From Caryophanales bacterium (lineage in GTDB: Bacteria > Bacillota_I > Bacilli_A > RF39 > UBA660), in the NCBI GenBank assembly GCA_016282155.1, contig JAEEJY010000005.1:1-64000 (forward strand): a stretch of DNA of 64,000 bases, in the 5' to 3' direction. Below the pieces are notes generated by a model that saw nothing but the letters and a program-made list of their open reading frames with translations, was not told where the DNA came from and did no database searches. Numbering within the stretch: the stretch's first letter is position 1; every line of letters starts with the position of its first letter. Shown piece after piece: positions 9,364-16,917 of this stretch. Position numbers and translations under genes: made by a program.

Positions 9364-10149
9364 ATGAAAGACACAGAAGTTAAGAAAGAATGGAAAAAAT
9401 TTGTTAGCGAAGGTAAAGTTTGTTTTAAAGAATTTTGTAATAAAAAAACTAGAAAAAAACAAATTCCAAATGCCTTTACCGCATCACGTTTATTAGCTCC
9501 ATTTTTCATTATTCCAGCAGCGCTTTGTGGTAACATATTATTAACTGGTTTATTTACTTGTATGTTTGTTTTAACTGATGCTGCCGATGGATTTTTTGCT
9601 AGAAAATATAATGCTACTAGTGAATTTGGAAGAAAATTAGATCCTATTACTGATAAAGTATTTGCTGGTTCCCTACTTATACCACTTATCATAAGTAACC
9701 CGCTAATGCTTATAAATATGCTGGGTGAAGTAGTAATTGCTCTTATTAATACTAAATCACAACTTAGCAATTATAAACCTAAAACTTTAATATCAGGTAA
9801 AATTAAAACTGCATTCCTATATTTTACTATTGCTTTGGGATATTTAAATTTTGTAGCTAATATTACTAATAGTTTAAACGGATTAATTCTTACAACAGCC
9901 TTTATTCAAGCTTTAACAGCATCTCATTACTACTGCGCTTATAAGCAAGCAGAAGACGAAAAAAAAAGTGAATCTTCCCTAGAAGAAGAAAAAGAAATAA
10001 CTAGTGATGAAGAAAAAGAAGAAGTTAAAGAATTAGTTAAAACTAATACTAGAGAAAAAGAAATAGAAGATTATAAAGATTTTCGTAATGAAATTACTTA
10101 TACTCCTAATATAATGGAAAAACCTAAGGTATATGAATTAAAAAAATAA
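9364..10149 (+). CDS. pgsA: CDP-alcohol phosphatidyltransferase, phosphatidylglycerophosphate synthase-like
   Basis: A 261-residue membrane enzyme that transfers a phosphatidyl group from CDP-diacylglycerol to an alcohol, most likely glycerol-3-phosphate (first step to phosphatidylglycerol). The CDP-alcohol phosphotransferase signature is intact: DAADGFFARK, then GRKLDPITDK. Several hydrophobic segments follow IPNAFTASRLL. About 35 extra charged residues precede the catalytic core, and a Glu/Lys-rich cytoplasmic tail of about 65 residues follows it; both are longer than in compact PgsA proteins. It stands alone on the plus strand between a divergent and a convergent gene and ends in a hairpin containing its own stop codon. 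The exact alcohol acceptor is inferred. Confidence 0.87.
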   Translation: MKDTEVKKEWKKFVSEGKVCFKEFCNKKTRKKQIPNAFTASRLLAPFFIIPAALCGNILLTGLFTCMFVLTDAADGFFARKYNATSEFGRKLDPITDKVFAGSLLIPLIISNPLMLINMLGEVVIALINTKSQLSNYKPKTLISGKIKTAFLYFTIALGYLNFVANITNSLNGLILTTAFIQALTASHYYCAYKQAEDEKKSESSLEEEKEITSDEEKEEVKELVKTNTREKEIEDYKDFRNEITYTPNIMEKPKVYELKK

Positions 10150-10166
10150 CTCTCACGAGTTATTTT
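10143..10166 (+). terminator. Terminator containing the pgsA stop codon
   Basis: Stem AAAATAACTC/GAGTTATTTT with loop TCAC, then T-rich sequence. The TAA at 10147-10149 is inside the 5' arm. The hairpin may also serve the convergent HAD gene ending at 10166. Confidence 0.85.
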
Positions 10167-10849
10167 TATTTTATATATTTAAATATTTCTTCAAATTTTT
10201 TGATGCGATATAAACATCTATCTAAATAATCTGGGTTACCTGCTTCTATACCAAAGCTGTTATTATATACAAGCATTGAAGCGTCATTATTATTATCCCC
10301 CACTACGTATATATTACTAGCATCCCAAGAATTAGCATTTTCTAAGAATTTAATAGCTATTCCTTTTGAAGCTTCAACACTTAAAACATTTATCCAGCGA
10401 TGTGACATATATGCTTGAACTGACGGATATTTTTTATTAATATACTCGGTTAATTTTAAAGCTTCGTCGCGGTCATAAGGTAACGCTAATACTCCATTAT
10501 AATCTGATGCATCTAAGTCTCCAAAATCTGTAATGGCATCAATATAAACATGTTCAACATTATTACTACGAATAATCATATTATAAATTTGAATAGCAGA
10601 TTGGTAATCAATATTTGTTTTATCAACGATATTATCACCTTGATCAAAAATAACAGCTCCATCATTACAAATTAGATAGTCATATTTAATATTATGCTTT
10701 TCGATTTCTGGTTTTATTAAGTAAATTGGTCTTCCGGTTGCGATTATAAATAAATTCCCTTCATCTCGAAACTTATTTACTAAGTCAACATTATTATCAA
10801 TTCTATTTGTAAAAAAAGTATTATCAAAATCACTAACAAGTATTTTCAT
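10166..10849 (-). CDS. HAD-superfamily hydrolase, Cof-type phosphatase
   Basis: A 227-residue cytoplasmic phosphatase. Motif I is DFDNTFFTNR near the start (nucleophile and acid Asp), motif II is the Thr in IATGRP, and motif IV is VVGDNNNDASML near residue 190, with a C2-type cap between them. This is the Cof/YbiV group, which dephosphorylates small phosphosugars or nucleotides; the substrate cannot be read from sequence. Start 10849 (MKILVSDFDNT) has a strong AGGTGG site; an ATG at 10897 would add 16 hydrophobic residues that look like untranslated leader. The usual Lys before motif IV is present (EASKGIAIKFL). Confidence 0.88.
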   Translation of the reverse strand: MKILVSDFDNTFFTNRIDNNVDLVNKFRDEGNLFIIATGRPIYLIKPEIEKHNIKYDYLICNDGAVIFDQGDNIVDKTNIDYQSAIQIYNMIIRSNNVEHVYIDAITDFGDLDASDYNGVLALPYDRDEALKLTEYINKKYPSVQAYMSHRWINVLSVEASKGIAIKFLENANSWDASNIYVVGDNNNDASMLVYNNSFGIEAGNPDYLDRCLYRIKKFEEIFKYIK

Positions 10850-10902
10850 ATTACCACCTACTATATAAATTATAATATAAAGCATAAATATTTTCAAATA
10901 AA

Positions 10903-10926
10903 AAAAGTTAACAAATGTTAACTTTT
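10903..10926 (-). terminator. Terminator overlapping the stop of the 10925-12007 gene
   Basis: Stem AAAAGTTAAC/GTTAACTTTT with a 4-base loop, then a T-run on minus. The TAA at 10925-10927 enters the stem. Confidence 0.85.
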
Positions 10927-12007
10927 ATTGTTGTTCAACCATTCTTACTATACCATGATTAATTAATTCTATTTCACTAACATATTTTGTTCTTAAAGCA
11001 TCTTTGATAGGTATTTCGATTCCTTTACCAAATAAAATTATTTTATCTAAATCAGCACATGTTACATAATATGCTTCCTCATTAAATTCAAATACTATTT
11101 GTTCTTCATCTAAACAGAAATCAGATGTATCAAATACATCAAAGTCTCCTACATGACCTAAATATAAATATTCATTAAATTTCTCATCAGTATAACGTTT
11201 ATTAATTGTATCTAAAGAAGTTTTCTTGATATTTCCATATATTTCATTAATCTTATTAATTGTAAAATTGTATGTTCTTCCATCTACGATAAAATTAACT
11301 TCGTTAGCATCATCTATTAAATGTAGTAGTGTTGCTGCATCATATTCAATAGTTGCGATAAATGAATCCATTTCTTTCATATATAGATTTATTGTATATG
11401 GTTCAGCATGAGTATCAATAGTATAAGAACTTATATACTTAGAAGTTTGTAAATACTTAAATGTTTTTACTATTCTTGAACTCTTAATACTTATACCTCT
11501 AAATTCTTCTAAAGAAGAGAATTTATCTTTAATAACACTTGTAGTTGGTATTAAGAATAAATATGGGATTAAAAATACAATTAGTAATACTTTTAAAATG
11601 TTCTTTTTTTGTTTATCAATATTATATTTTTTAATAATCTTATTTATTAAGAAAGTTCCTACTGTTACACTTATAAGTACAGCAATTACAGCATAAATAA
11701 ATGAAGTTGGCTTACTATATAAATTTTTCTCAAGAGGAATTATTAAACCATTTTTAATACTATTATTATAATTAAATAATTCAGTTGCGATAAATAAAGC
11801 AAAAGTAATTATATTAGTTAAAATATAAACTAAGAATATTTTTAAACTACTCTTTATATTAAAAACTTCTTTATTATAATTTGTAAATATATATAGTATT
11901 CCTATTGTTAAGATAGTTAAAATAATATTATATGATAAAGTTACAAATAAAATTGGTGGGACAAAAAGCAATATCCATATTGGTAAAAAAGCATACATCT
12001 TTTTCAT
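10925..12007 (-). CDS. Hypothetical four-span membrane protein with C-terminal extracytoplasmic domain
   Basis: A 360-residue protein I do not recognise. Residues 1-160 carry four or five hydrophobic segments (ILLFVPPILFV, ILTIGILYIF, FLVYILTNIITFALFI, FIYAVIAVLISVTVG, LIVFLIPYLFLIP). The remaining about 200 residues are soluble, alpha/beta and acidic, without a catalytic signature I can name. The ATG follows the rsmD TAA stop immediately (TAAATG), so translation is probably coupled to rsmD; GGTG lies inside the end of rsmD. Conserved partners for this arrangement are not known to me, and no function is proposed. Confidence 0.75.
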   Translation of the reverse strand: MKKMYAFLPIWILLFVPPILFVTLSYNIILTILTIGILYIFTNYNKEVFNIKSSLKIFLVYILTNIITFALFIATELFNYNNSIKNGLIIPLEKNLYSKPTSFIYAVIAVLISVTVGTFLINKIIKKYNIDKQKKNILKVLLIVFLIPYLFLIPTTSVIKDKFSSLEEFRGISIKSSRIVKTFKYLQTSKYISSYTIDTHAEPYTINLYMKEMDSFIATIEYDAATLLHLIDDANEVNFIVDGRTYNFTINKINEIYGNIKKTSLDTINKRYTDEKFNEYLYLGHVGDFDVFDTSDFCLDEEQIVFEFNEEAYYVTCADLDKIILFGKGIEIPIKDALRTKYVSEIELINHGIVRMVEQQ

Positions 12008-12550
12008 TTAAGCACCTCTTATTATTGATATATACTTAGAACCATATTTTTTATCTTTAATAATTTCATAGTCTAAGTAATCAATACTTTCATTTTCATA
12101 TTCACAGATAATAATACCGTTATCATTTAATAAGTTTAACTCTTTAATTAATTTGATGGCAGGAGTTATAAAATTCATTTTATAAGGTGGATCTAAGAAG
12201 ATAATATCAAATTTTAAATTATCTTTACTAAACTTTGTAAGTGCATCCTTAAAATCACTTTTTAAAATATTTACATCTTCTGTCATTCTTAATTCTTTAA
12301 CATTCTTTTTTAAAGTATCAGTTACCTTAAAATTATTATCAACAAAATAAATGCTTTTAGCACCATTACTTATAAGTTCAAAACCTATACTACCAGAACC
12401 GGCAAATAAATCTAAGCAAACACTATCAGTTATTTTGTTTTGAATCATTGCAATCATTGATTCTTTGACTCTATCCATAGTAGGTCTAGTACCATCAATA
12501 TTATATCCCTCTACCTTACGGCCTTTATATTTACCACTTATAATACGCAT
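12008..12550 (-). CDS. rsmD: 16S rRNA (guanine966-N2)-methyltransferase
   Basis: A 180-residue SAM-dependent methyltransferase acting on G966 of 16S rRNA. The N-terminus MRIISGKYKGRKV and the segment TRPTMDRVKESM are RsmD-specific. Motif I is LDLFAGSGSIGFE and motif IV is FLDPPYKMNF. Length is typical. GGTGATAAT precedes the ATG, and a TATAAT-like -10 is about 17 bases further up, so the gene probably starts its own transcript with the downstream membrane gene. Confidence 0.95.
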   Translation of the reverse strand: MRIISGKYKGRKVEGYNIDGTRPTMDRVKESMIAMIQNKITDSVCLDLFAGSGSIGFELISNGAKSIYFVDNNFKVTDTLKKNVKELRMTEDVNILKSDFKDALTKFSKDNLKFDIIFLDPPYKMNFITPAIKLIKELNLLNDNGIIICEYENESIDYLDYEIIKDKKYGSKYISIIRGA

Positions 12551-12603
12551 ATTATCACCTATCTAATTATACCAAAAAAAGACTAATAATTTAATCTTTT
12601 TTA

Positions 12604-12632
12604 CAAAAAAATAAGAGACATAAGTCTCTTAT
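12604..12632 (-). terminator. Terminator containing the tsf stop codon
   Basis: Stem ATAAGAGAC/GTCTCTTAT with loop ATAA, followed on minus by TTTTTTT. TAA at 12629-12631 is in the stem. A second weaker T-flanked inverted repeat lies at about 12574-12602. Confidence 0.88.
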
Positions 12633-13504
12633 CCATTAATTTGTTTAGCTACTTCTTCAGCAAAGTTTTCTTCTCTTTTTTCCATTCCTTCGCCTACTTC
12701 ATAACGAACCATAGTTACGATTGATCCACCGTTATTTTTAACATATTGACTAACAGTTTCTTTGTTTTCTGCTTTTACAAAGATTTGATCTTCTAAGCAT
12801 ACTTCTTCGTAATATTTTTTAACTTTACCAACTAAGATTCCTTCGATTCTATCTTCAGGTTTACCTTCGTTTAGTAATTGTTCTTTCATAATAGCTTTTT
12901 CTTTTTCAAGTACATCAGTTGGAACATCACTTGATTTAACATAGCTTGGTCTCATAGCAGCTGCATGCATAGAAACTTCTTTAGCAACTTCACTATTTGC
13001 ACCATCTAATACTGTTAAAACAGCAATCTTTCCACCCATATGGATGTATTCTCCAAATGATTCATTATCATTCTTAACGATTCTTTCGAATCTTCTGAAA
13101 GATAATTTTTCTCCGATTTTAGCAGTTTTAGCAACAACTAAATCTTCAACAGTTCCATTTGATGATGGTAATTTCATAGCTTCTTCCATTGTAGAAACTT
13201 CGTTATCTACAATAATTTTACCTATTTCTTTTACCATATCAGTAAATTCACTATTCTTAGCAACGAAATCAGTTTCTGAGTTGATTTCAATTATTGAAGC
13301 TACATTTCCTTCAATAGTAATGTATGCTAATCCTTCAGCTGCAATTCTGTCAGCTTTTTTAGCGGCTTTTGAAATACCTTTTTCTCTTAACCAATCTACT
13401 GCGGCATTCATGTCACCATTAGTTGCTTCTAAGGCTTTTTTACAATCCATCATACCAGCACCAGTAGATTCTCTTAATTCTTTTACTTGACTTGCTGTAA
13501 TCAT
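12629..13504 (-). CDS. tsf: Translation elongation factor Ts
   Basis: A 291-residue nucleotide-exchange factor for EF-Tu. The UBA-like N-terminus (ITASQVKELRESTGAGMMDCKKAL) and the EF-Ts signature with TDFVAKNSEF are clear, and both core subdomains and the C-terminal module are present (MHAAAMRPSYV; EVGEGMEKREENFAEEV). It is downstream of rpsB, the usual rpsB-tsf operon, separated by about 50 bases holding a hairpin. The start is supported by AAAGGGAAA. Nothing unusual in the catalytic surface. Confidence 0.97.
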   Translation of the reverse strand: MITASQVKELRESTGAGMMDCKKALEATNGDMNAAVDWLREKGISKAAKKADRIAAEGLAYITIEGNVASIIEINSETDFVAKNSEFTDMVKEIGKIIVDNEVSTMEEAMKLPSSNGTVEDLVVAKTAKIGEKLSFRRFERIVKNDNESFGEYIHMGGKIAVLTVLDGANSEVAKEVSMHAAAMRPSYVKSSDVPTDVLEKEKAIMKEQLLNEGKPEDRIEGILVGKVKKYYEEVCLEDQIFVKAENKETVSQYVKNNGGSIVTMVRYEVGEGMEKREENFAEEVAKQING

Positions 13505-13527
13505 ATTAATTTCCCTTTCTAGAAATA

Positions 13528-13549
13528 AAGATGATTATAAAATCATCTT
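13528..13549 (-). promoter_or_regulatory. Hairpin between rpsB and tsf
   Basis: Perfect 9-bp inverted repeat AAGATGATT/AATCATCTT with loop ATAA in the rpsB-tsf gap. It is followed on minus by TATTTCT, not a clean T-run, so it may be a partial terminator or processing/stability element setting the rpsB:tsf ratio. Confidence 0.6.
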
Positions 13550-13555
13550 ATAGAT

Positions 13556-14566
13556 TTATTTTAAAGCATCAATTAATTCTGCTTTTTTCATTGTTGAATA
13601 ACCTTTAACGTCTTTAGCTTTTGCAAGTTCTCTTAATTCAGCAACTGTTTTAGTTGATAAATCAACTTCGGCTTTTTTAGCAGGTGCTTTTTTTGGAGCT
13701 TCTTTAGCTTCGGCTACAGGTTTTTTAGTTTCTTCTTTTTTAACTGGTTCTTTTACTTCTTTTCTTGGAGCTTTTACTTCTTTTTTGTTATTTGGTTTTT
13801 TATCTTCTTTTCTTTTAACTGTTTCTAATGCTTTTTGCATAATATCAGTTGGTTGTTTTTCATCAGATACATAGTTAACGATTTGTCCACCTTGAGCTTC
13901 ACAAATAGCATTTGCTAAAACTCCTAGAATTAATTTTACTGAACGAATAGCATCGTCATTACCTGGAATTACATAATCAACCATATCTGGATCACAGTTA
14001 GTATCTACGATACCAAATACAGGAATTCCTAATCTTCTTGCTTCTCTAATAGCGATTTCTTCTTTAGAAGGATCAACTATAATCATAGCATCTGGTAATT
14101 TGTGCATTCCTCTAATACCTGATAATAAAACGTTTAATTTTTCATATTCTTTCTTTAAACCAATAACTTCTTTTTTAGGTAGTACATCAAATGTACCATC
14201 TTTTTCCATTTTTTCGATTTCTTCTAAACGACGAACTCTTCTTCTAATTGTTTTGAAGTTTGTTAAAGTTCCACCTAACCATCTTTGGTTAACGTAGAAA
14301 GAATTACTTCTTGTAGCTTCTTCTTTACTAGCTTCTACAGCTTGTTTTTTAGTTCCTACAAATAAAACCTTTCCACCATTTTCTGCGATAGCTTTTAAAG
14401 CAGCATAAGCTTCTTCAATCATCTTAGCAGTTTTTTGTAAATCAATAATATAAATATCATCTCTTGAAGTAAAGATGTATTCTTTCATTTTTGGATTCCA
14501 TCTTTTTGTTTGATGTCCAAAATGAACGCCAGCTTCTAATAAATAATTCATTGAAACGACTGTCAT
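13556..14566 (-). CDS. rpsB: Ribosomal protein uS2 with fused C-terminal Rho_N/SAP-like domain
   Basis: A 336-residue protein. Residues 1 to about 245 are ordinary uS2 ([63 protein letters not shown]). Then comes a tail unlike standard S2: about 50 residues of Lys/Pro/Ala/Glu-rich linker and a terminal helix-loop-helix with [18 protein letters not shown] and [10 protein letters not shown], the pattern of Rho_N/SAP-like nucleic-acid-binding modules. Start 14566 is chosen because AAGGAGG lies just upstream and the S2 core begins there; the earlier in-frame ATG at 14668 falls in the structured leader. The tail could contact mRNA or DNA near the ribosome; that is inference. Confidence 0.95.
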   Translation of the reverse strand: MTVVSMNYLLEAGVHFGHQTKRWNPKMKEYIFTSRDDIYIIDLQKTAKMIEEAYAALKAIAENGGKVLFVGTKKQAVEASKEEATRSNSFYVNQRWLGGTLTNFKTIRRRVRRLEEIEKMEKDGTFDVLPKKEVIGLKKEYEKLNVLLSGIRGMHKLPDAMIIVDPSKEEIAIREARRLGIPVFGIVDTNCDPDMVDYVIPGNDDAIRSVKLILGVLANAICEAQGGQIVNYVSDEKQPTDIMQKALETVKRKEDKKPNNKKEVKAPRKEVKEPVKKEETKKPVAEAKEAPKKAPAKKAEVDLSTKTVAELRELAKAKDVKGYSTMKKAELIDALK

Positions 14567-14594
14567 ATTTTTTCCTCCTTTTGTTATTTCCTCT

Positions 14595-14648
14595 GAATAC
14601 GTCATCTTTTTATACCACCTATTGGCACCGATATAAAAATCAGTATTC
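14595..14648 (-). promoter_or_regulatory. Structured 5' leader of rpsB, candidate autoregulatory RNA
   Basis: The about 100-base leader between the promoter and the rpsB ATG folds as nested inverted repeats: an outer GAATAC/GTATTC helix (14643-14648 with 14595-14600), an asymmetric internal loop of 3 versus 6 bases, an 8-bp TTTTTATA/TATAAAAA helix (14632-14639 with 14607-14614), and a 17-base G/C-rich apical loop able to form GCC-AATA-GGT. Ribosomal protein operons are often controlled by leaders that mimic rRNA; control by S2 here is inferred. Confidence 0.55.
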
Positions 14649-14672
14649 ATGTGTATTAAAAAAGCCATTAAT

Positions 14673-14700
14673 ATTATAACATATTAATGACTATTTGCAA
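14673..14700 (-). promoter_or_regulatory. rpsB promoter
   Basis: On minus: TTGCAA (14700-14695), 16-base spacer, TATAAT (14678-14673), placing the start of transcription just above the structured leader. Confidence 0.75.
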
Positions 14701-14709
14701 CAGTTTTTT

Positions 14710-15480
14710 CTAATAATCCGATAAGCTATTATCTGGATATTTCATAATATATTGTCTTGCTTTTTCTGTACATGCTTTAGCATCCATTAAGTTATCTCTA
14801 AGATAAATACGGCGATAATAATATTTCATATCATTTAGACCAAATATAGTAATTTCTGGATTATCAATTACATGATGATTAACATAGAAATTACGTATTG
14901 CCTTTTTGTCTTTTTCACTAATAATAGTTTCTTTACCATTATCCATATTTACAAAGTTATAAAAGTTATCACTCTTTATGCATACGTAAGTAGCATCATT
15001 ATCTTCAATATTTTGAAAAGCTTTATATTGAAGATACGAAGTATCGCTATAGCATTCTTTAGTTGCTTCTTCAAGGAATGCTTTATTAGCTAAATATTCC
15101 TTAACTGTTTTTTCTTTAAGTAATTCTTGTTTTCTTTGATATAACTCTTTTAATTTGGCTTTACGATCTTCTTTTAGTATTTCTACATTCTCAACATATT
15201 CATATACTTCACCAAAGTTTTCAACTAGTGATTCATCTTTGGTTTGAATATACTCACGAACTTTTTCTTCGTTTTTTAATTCTTCTAGTTCCTTTTCTTT
15301 CTTTTCAAAGTAATATTCATCACTATAATAATTAATTAAATCTTCTACTTCAAAATATTCTCTTACTAATGGATCATGTTCTAAAACACATTCTTTATCT
15401 TGCGCATCAAATATTTTCTTTCTCAATGCGCAATAATATTCATAATTTTTTCTTACAGTATTAAGATTATCTTGATTCAT
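14710..15480 (-). CDS. Hypothetical coiled-coil protein
   Basis: A 256-residue soluble protein I do not recognise. The central 60-125 region is Lys/Glu/Leu-rich and predicted coiled coil (FEKKEKELEELKNEEKV, then KLKELYQRKQELLKEK). The C-terminal third is a folded-looking block rich in aromatics (KYYYRRIYLRDNLMDAKAC) with an ATYVCIKSDNFYNFV strand. There is no signal peptide or transmembrane segment. It starts three bases after the yqeY stop with only a weak ribosome-binding site, so its translation is probably coupled to yqeY. It ends just before the rpsB promoter without an obvious terminator. Confidence 0.72.
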   Translation of the reverse strand: MNQDNLNTVRKNYEYYCALRKKIFDAQDKECVLEHDPLVREYFEVEDLINYYSDEYYFEKKEKELEELKNEEKVREYIQTKDESLVENFGEVYEYVENVEILKEDRKAKLKELYQRKQELLKEKTVKEYLANKAFLEEATKECYSDTSYLQYKAFQNIEDNDATYVCIKSDNFYNFVNMDNGKETIISEKDKKAIRNFYVNHHVIDNPEITIFGLNDMKYYYRRIYLRDNLMDAKACTEKARQYIMKYPDNSLSDY

Positions 15481-15483
15481 AAA

Positions 15484-15924
15484 TTACTTAGTTAATCTTT
15501 CTCTAATCATTTTAGAAACATTACCCATATCTGCTTTACCCTTTAATAAAGGACTTACAATACCCATTATTTTACCCATATCTGCTGGGCCTGTTGGATT
15601 TACCTTATTAAATGCATCATCGATAATTTTTTCTACTTCTTCTTCTGATAATTGAGCAGGCATATATTTAGATAAAATTTCGATTTCTCTATTTGTTGCG
15701 TCTACTAAATCTTGACGATTACCTTTTTCAAATTCAACAACTGATTCTTTTCTAGTTTTAATTTGTTTAGCAAGAATACCAATCATCTCATCATCATTTA
15801 ATTCATGTTTTACATTTATCTCTTCAAGTTGAATAGCACCTTTAACACTACGTAAAACTGTTAATGTTTCTTTATCTTGGGCTTTCATAGCTGCAACTAA
15901 ATCTTTTAAAATTGTTTCTCTCAT
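15484..15924 (-). CDS. yqeY: GatB/YqeY domain protein
   Basis: A 146-residue protein of the YqeY family, related to the C-terminal tRNA-recruiting domain of GatB. The pattern is complete: a helical N-terminal half (MKAQDKETLTVLRSVKGAIQ, IKTRKESVVEFEKGNRQDLV, EIEILSKYMPAQLSEEEV) and the C-terminal GPADMGKIMGIVSPLLKGKADMGNVSKMIRERL. It follows rpsU, the classical rpsU-yqeY pairing of Firmicutes. Its cellular role is not established. An AGGAGG site supports the start. Confidence 0.93.
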   Translation of the reverse strand: MRETILKDLVAAMKAQDKETLTVLRSVKGAIQLEEINVKHELNDDEMIGILAKQIKTRKESVVEFEKGNRQDLVDATNREIEILSKYMPAQLSEEEVEKIIDDAFNKVNPTGPADMGKIMGIVSPLLKGKADMGNVSKMIRERLTK

Positions 15925-15945
15925 AAATTATATCCTCCTTTTTAG

Positions 15946-15967
15946 CAAAAAAGAGCCTTAAGCTCTT
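15946..15967 (-). terminator. Terminator/attenuator overlapping the rpsU stop
   Basis: Stem AAGAGC/GCTCTT with loop CTTAA, then a T-run on minus. The TAA at 15966-15968 overlaps the stem. It lies between rpsU and yqeY and probably lets only part of transcription through. Confidence 0.75.
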
Positions 15968-16160
15968 AGTTATAATTTCTATTATTTCTTCTAGCGTTTT
16001 TAATAGCTTCTTTTTTAGCAAGTCTATTCTTTACGCCTGGTTTCATATATCCTTCTTGTCTCTCACGAACTTTTTTAAGGGAGCCATCTTTAGCATTTCT
16101 TTGCTTTACCATTCTTAAAGCACCATCAACGTTACCATTACGAACTATAACTTTTGTCAT
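15966..16160 (-). CDS. rpsU: Ribosomal protein bS21
   Basis: A 64-residue basic protein of the small ribosomal subunit. The bS21 features are present: an N-terminal beta segment (MTKVIVRNGNVDGALRM), a central helix (LKKVRERQEGYMKPGVKNRLAKKEAIKN) and an Arg/Asn-rich tail (ARRNNRNYN). Length is normal for the family. AGGGAGGG precedes the ATG, and a strong promoter lies at 16192-16220. A hairpin right at its stop codon separates it from yqeY. Confidence 0.96.
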   Translation of the reverse strand: MTKVIVRNGNVDGALRMVKQRNAKDGSLKKVRERQEGYMKPGVKNRLAKKEAIKNARRNNRNYN

Positions 16161-16191
16161 CTATATCCCTCCCTTCACATCAACTATTGAT

Positions 16192-16220
16192 ATTATAGCA
16201 CTTGAAAAATCAAAGTACAA
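16192..16220 (-). promoter_or_regulatory. rpsU promoter
   Basis: On minus: TTGTAC (16220-16215), 17-base spacer, TATAAT (16197-16192). One of the best sigma-A-type promoters in the window. Confidence 0.8.
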
Positions 16221-16221
16221 G

Positions 16222-16248
16222 AAAAAATGTTTAATTTTAAACGTTTTT
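16222..16248 (-). terminator. Terminator of the CYTH-like gene
   Basis: Inverted repeat AAAAACGTTTA/TAAACATTTTT on minus (one G-U pair), with a T-run, immediately after the TAG stop at 16249-16251. Confidence 0.8.
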
Positions 16249-16710
16249 CTAATTATTTTCTTTATATTTTTTATTTAATTCCGCTAATTCTTCATAAACA
16301 GCGTCACAAGTTTCTTTTAAACCTTCAAAACTAAATACATTACTCATCTCTGGTTCTATGTAACTATCTATTTCAAATTTAATATTTTCCCCTTCATAAA
16401 TTCTTCTTTTACGAACTAAAGTATTATCTTTTCTATATCCTAGAAACTCTAATATATCTTCACAATTTTCTAAACTATCAAACTTAATTTGTTTAGATTC
16501 TTTTCTTACTATTAAATCTTTATTCTCAAGTTTATCTTCTTTAAAATCTAAATACATTTCATCATCTATTTTTGTAATACGAGCGATTATTCCATTATTA
16601 CGATAGATTGTTCTTGTTTCATTTTGTTCTTTAACAAAGGTATATCTTTTAGAAACAAAATCTATATATTCATCTAATTCTTTTACTCTATAGCTATACT
16701 CATATTCCAT
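16249..16710 (-). CDS. CYTH-like domain protein (class IV adenylate cyclase/triphosphatase-like fold)
   Basis: A 153-residue soluble protein. Alternating charged residues at the N-terminus (MEYEYSYRVK), basic/acidic beta strands (TRTIYRNNGIIARITKI, LDFKEDKL, LVRKRRIYEGENIKFEIDSYIEP) and an FSFEGLKE-like element near the end are the layout of CYTH/CyaB tunnel-fold proteins, which bind polyphosphate-containing substrates. The classical ExExK is only partly matched (EYEYSY), so enzymatic activity is uncertain. Start 16710 is supported by GGTGATAAT; the ATG at 16737 lacks a site. The substrate is not predictable. Confidence 0.6.
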   Translation of the reverse strand: MEYEYSYRVKELDEYIDFVSKRYTFVKEQNETRTIYRNNGIIARITKIDDEMYLDFKEDKLENKDLIVRKESKQIKFDSLENCEDILEFLGYRKDNTLVRKRRIYEGENIKFEIDSYIEPEMSNVFSFEGLKETCDAVYEELAELNKKYKENN

Positions 16711-16739
16711 ATTATCACCAGTTAAATTATAACACAAAA

Positions 16740-16763
16740 GTAGTAGATATTTCTATCTACTAC
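16740..16763 (-). terminator. Terminator of the bacteriocin operon
   Basis: Ten-base stem GTAGTAGATA/TATCTACTAC with a 4-base loop, followed on minus by TTTTG. The TAG stop of the last small gene (16753-16755) lies at the loop. Confidence 0.85.
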
Positions 16764-16917
16764 ACATTCCTTCTTCTACTATTTGTCTTGCGTAAGTTCC
16801 TACGTAATTTCCGTACGTAAAAATTACATTTGTGATGACACCTATTAAAGGTATCGATAGAATAACTGCTAAAACAATTAATATTTCTTTAATTCTATCC
16901 TTTTTTAAAGAGAACAT
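16753..16917 (-). CDS. Leaderless bacteriocin-like membrane peptide (54 aa), possible immunity peptide
   Basis: A 54-residue gene too short for routine calling. The peptide starts MFSLKKDRIKEILIVLAVIL, has one hydrophobic span, and lacks a double-glycine leader. Its C-terminus, GNYVGTYARQIVEEGMCSR, lines up with the C-terminus of the neighbouring precursor (GRSVGTAIRRIGTGKICSL): GxxxG, Gly-Thr, Arg-x-Ile, then Cys-Ser. It overlaps that precursor by 13 bases in another frame, so the two are translationally coupled. Working idea: a membrane-retained look-alike that protects the producer, as small immunity peptides do; a leaderless bacteriocin is the alternative. The operon terminator hairpin includes its stop codon. 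Confidence 0.75.
   Translation of the reverse strand: MFSLKKDRIKEILIVLAVILSIPLIGVITNVIFTYGNYVGTYARQIVEEGMCSR

Noticed and set aside
9300-9770. Open frame of 156 codons opposite pgsA
   Set aside because: It lies antisense to the recognised phosphatidyltransferase; no ribosome-binding site, and the real gene has full family motifs and a promoter.
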